DNA of 16,135 nt from Candidatus Gastranaerophilales bacterium (GTDB taxonomy: Bacteria; Cyanobacteriota; Vampirovibrionia; Gastranaerophilales; Gastranaerophilaceae). Below, piece by piece: positions 14,797 to 16,135 of this stretch. The stretch spans positions 1 to 16,135 of the forward strand of contig CANROV010000028.1 in assembly GCA_947632315.1 (NCBI GenBank), written 5' to 3'. The notes under the pieces are model-generated. The model searched no databases. It was not told the origin of the DNA and saw nothing but the letters and a program-made list of their open reading frames with translations. Within the stretch, counting starts at the first letter, position 1; the number at the start of each line of letters is the position of its first letter. The translations under genes were made by a program, and so were the position numbers.

Positions 14797-14834
14797 TTTT
14801 TTATCTTTTTATAATTTTATTATTTCCTCCAAAT

Positions 14835-14885
14835 ATTGTATACTATTTTAAAAATATTGCAAAATATTCACTTTACATTTATAGT
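14835..14885. promoter_or_regulatory. Divergent promoters sharing a palindromic -35 (TTGCAA)
   Basis: TTGCAA at 14857-14862 is its own reverse complement. On the + strand it is 17 bases from TATAGT (14880-14885), upstream of the TPR lipoprotein gene. On the minus strand it is 16 bases from TACAAT (14840-14835), upstream of the zinc-finger operon. Both give sensible short leaders. Polymerase could occupy only one direction at a time. Confidence 0.5.
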
Positions 14886-14908
14886 AAAAAATATCTTAGG
14901 GGATTTTT

Positions 14909-15520
14909 ATGAAAAAAATATTACTGTTATTCATAATATTGATAGTATCCGTAGCCACAACAGCCTGCATTAATAATATAGCGGTAAAAGAGCTAAACAA
15001 TAAAGCTGTTTTATATATAGATAAAGGGGACACGGAAACTGCTATTTGCAGATTAAAGTCAAGTCTCGACTTAGATGATGAAATTTATCAAACACATTAT
15101 AATTTAGCACGTGCCTATTACCAAATCGATAAGTATGAAGAAGCTGTTGAAGAATTAAAAAAAGTTATGGAATTAAAACCTGACTATTATGACGCTATTT
15201 ATTTAATGGCAGCAGCAAAGGAAGCTTTAGCTTTTAAAATTATTGACAGAATTCCTGATGAAACAGGGATTATAAAAGATTTTACTCCTGAAGAAATTGT
15301 TGAATTTACAACGAAAGCACAAGAAGTTGTAGATTTATATAATGATTACATTGTAAAGAAAATAGATGCACCTGATACTCAGCAAATAAATGAAAAAATT
15401 GAAAAAATAAATGAAAAAATAAAAGAATATACAAAAAAATATACCGAAGAAACAGAAGAACAGCCGGAACAAACCGGTAATGATTTTAATTATGAAAATA
15501 ATAATATTTCGGAAGAATAA
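14909..15520 (+). CDS. TPR-containing probable lipoprotein
   Basis: 203 aa. A signal peptide (KK then a hydrophobic core to about 16) ends in TTAC, a lipobox-like site with C20 as the lipidation residue. The -3 Thr is not ideal, so lipidation is likely but not certain. Tetratricopeptide-type helical repeats follow: about 26-59, then 60-93 (YNLARAYYQIDKYEEAVEEL), with a third helix pair starting near 94. The rest is a charged helical stretch, with a coiled-coil-like lysine/glutamate repeat at 165-180 and a disordered acidic tail. GGGG lies 6 bases before the ATG. lgt, whose product would attach the lipid, starts 2 bases after its stop. TPR lipoproteins often organise envelope complexes; no partner is evident. 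Confidence 0.8.
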   Translation: MKKILLLFIILIVSVATTACINNIAVKELNNKAVLYIDKGDTETAICRLKSSLDLDDEIYQTHYNLARAYYQIDKYEEAVEELKKVMELKPDYYDAIYLMAAAKEALAFKIIDRIPDETGIIKDFTPEEIVEFTTKAQEVVDLYNDYIVKKIDAPDTQQINEKIEKINEKIKEYTKKYTEETEEQPEQTGNDFNYENNNISEE

Positions 15521-15522
15521 AT

Positions 15523-16135
15523 ATGTTTAAATCTCCCGGTCATATTGCTTTAAGTATAGGGTCGCTTGACATTCATTATTACGGAATAATAATGGCAATA
15601 TCAATTTTGGCGGGGATATTTTGTATACTGATTATCAGAAGCAAATATTACAAAAATATTTCACCGGATATTATTTATGATTTATCCTTTCAATTAATCA
15701 TATTTGGAATATTAGGAGCGAGATTATATTATGTGTTACTTGATTGGAAGTATTTTACAAATAATATTCCAGAAATATTTGCTATATGGCATGGCGGTTT
15801 ATCCATACAAGGAGCAATTTTTGGAGGGTTAATAGGCGGATTTTTATTTGTAAAAAAACATCATTTAAATTTTTTTGAATTGGCTGATTTATATTCATTC
15901 GGACTAATCTTAGGGCAATCGATAGGCAGATGGGGAAACTTTTTTAACTCTGAAGCATTTGGTTTACCTACAAATCTGCCTTGGAAATTATTTATACCAT
16001 TTTCTTTAAGACCTTTTGAATACAGGGATTATGAATATTTTCATCCGGCTTTTTTATATGAATCAATACTGAATTTTGTTATCTTACTGGTTCTTATTAA
16101 AATATTAACTTCCCGCAAAAAATTAAAATCAGGAA
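15523..16135 (+). CDS. lgt: Prolipoprotein diacylglyceryl transferase (3' end outside window)
   Basis: At least 204 residues from the ATG at 15523, open to the window end; the missing part is about a quarter of a normal 270-aa Lgt. Lgt is an inner-membrane enzyme that moves diacylglycerol from phosphatidylglycerol to the lipobox cysteine of prolipoproteins. Family marks are Y19 in the first periplasmic segment, HGGLSIQGAIFGG (90-102), the signature GQSIGRWGNFFNSEAFG (131-147) with R136, N139 and E144, and HPAFLYES. At the position aligned to E. coli H103 this protein has Q96. GGAAGA in the end of the TPR gene acts as its SD, and the stop and start are two bases apart, so the two are coupled. 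Confidence 0.94.
   Translation, partial: MFKSPGHIALSIGSLDIHYYGIIMAISILAGIFCILIIRSKYYKNISPDIIYDLSFQLIIFGILGARLYYVLLDWKYFTNNIPEIFAIWHGGLSIQGAIFGGLIGGFLFVKKHHLNFFELADLYSFGLILGQSIGRWGNFFNSEAFGLPTNLPWKLFIPFSLRPFEYRDYEYFHPAFLYESILNFVILLVLIKILTSRKKLKSG

Noticed and set aside
14826..14830. GGAGG (minus strand) as the SD of the zinc-finger gene or a leader peptide
   Set aside because: It is 29 bases from the ATG, an in-frame stop lies between, and no start codon follows at a proper distance. It probably falls at the transcript's 5' end.

Overview
The window is strongly AT-rich bacterial DNA using the standard code. It is densely packed, with short intergenic gaps and mostly clear Shine-Dalgarno (SD) sequences. 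Three traits suggest an uncultured gut-type Vampirovibrionia/Melainabacteria (Gastranaerophilales-like) genome: very low GC, a ruvX-DUF1292 pair, and proteins whose N-termini carry an 'NxNFKG'-like segment. This assignment is an inference from style and gene content; no 16S gene is present. No mobile element, CRISPR array or integration site was seen.

Layout. A divergent region (25-230) separates the first eight codons of a minus-strand gene from serB (+). After it comes a small repeat protein with three 62-residue units (952-1503). A strong bidirectional terminator (1519-1558) sits between that gene and a minus-strand cluster. Read in transcription order, the cluster is: MATE transporter, glmS, an unannotated 53-aa protein (2111-2272), rubrerythrin. 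A tRNA-Arg(CCT) follows on the + strand. Next are a predicted HExxH metalloprotease (5871-6821) and a membrane-anchored spermidine-synthase-like protein (6917-8440).

The most unusual part is the minus-strand cluster 8464-11626. It holds an AlgI-type MBOAT acyltransferase preceded by an AlgX/AlgJ-like SGNH O-acetyltransferase gene. The latter is interrupted by an uninterrupted run of nine Gs (11229-11237, minus strand). With nine Gs the upstream part ends as a 137-aa protein. With ten (or seven) Gs the frame stays open, and upstream part, linker and downstream part join into one protein (582 aa in the ten-G form). That protein would have TM1, a periplasmic beta-rich domain, TM2-TM3 and a periplasmic SGNH domain. 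This has the structure of a phase-variable (contingency) switch for acetylation of a surface glycan. Ribosomal or transcriptional slippage, or a homopolymer sequencing error, remain alternatives.

The rest is mostly housekeeping: ribH (lumazine synthase), then a tightly overlapped minus-strand operon of a ClpX-type zinc-finger protein, a 540-aa helical protein of unknown function, ruvX and a DUF1292 protein. This operon diverges from a TPR lipoprotein gene and lgt (partial at the right edge). The two divergent promoters appear to share one palindromic TTGCAA -35 element.
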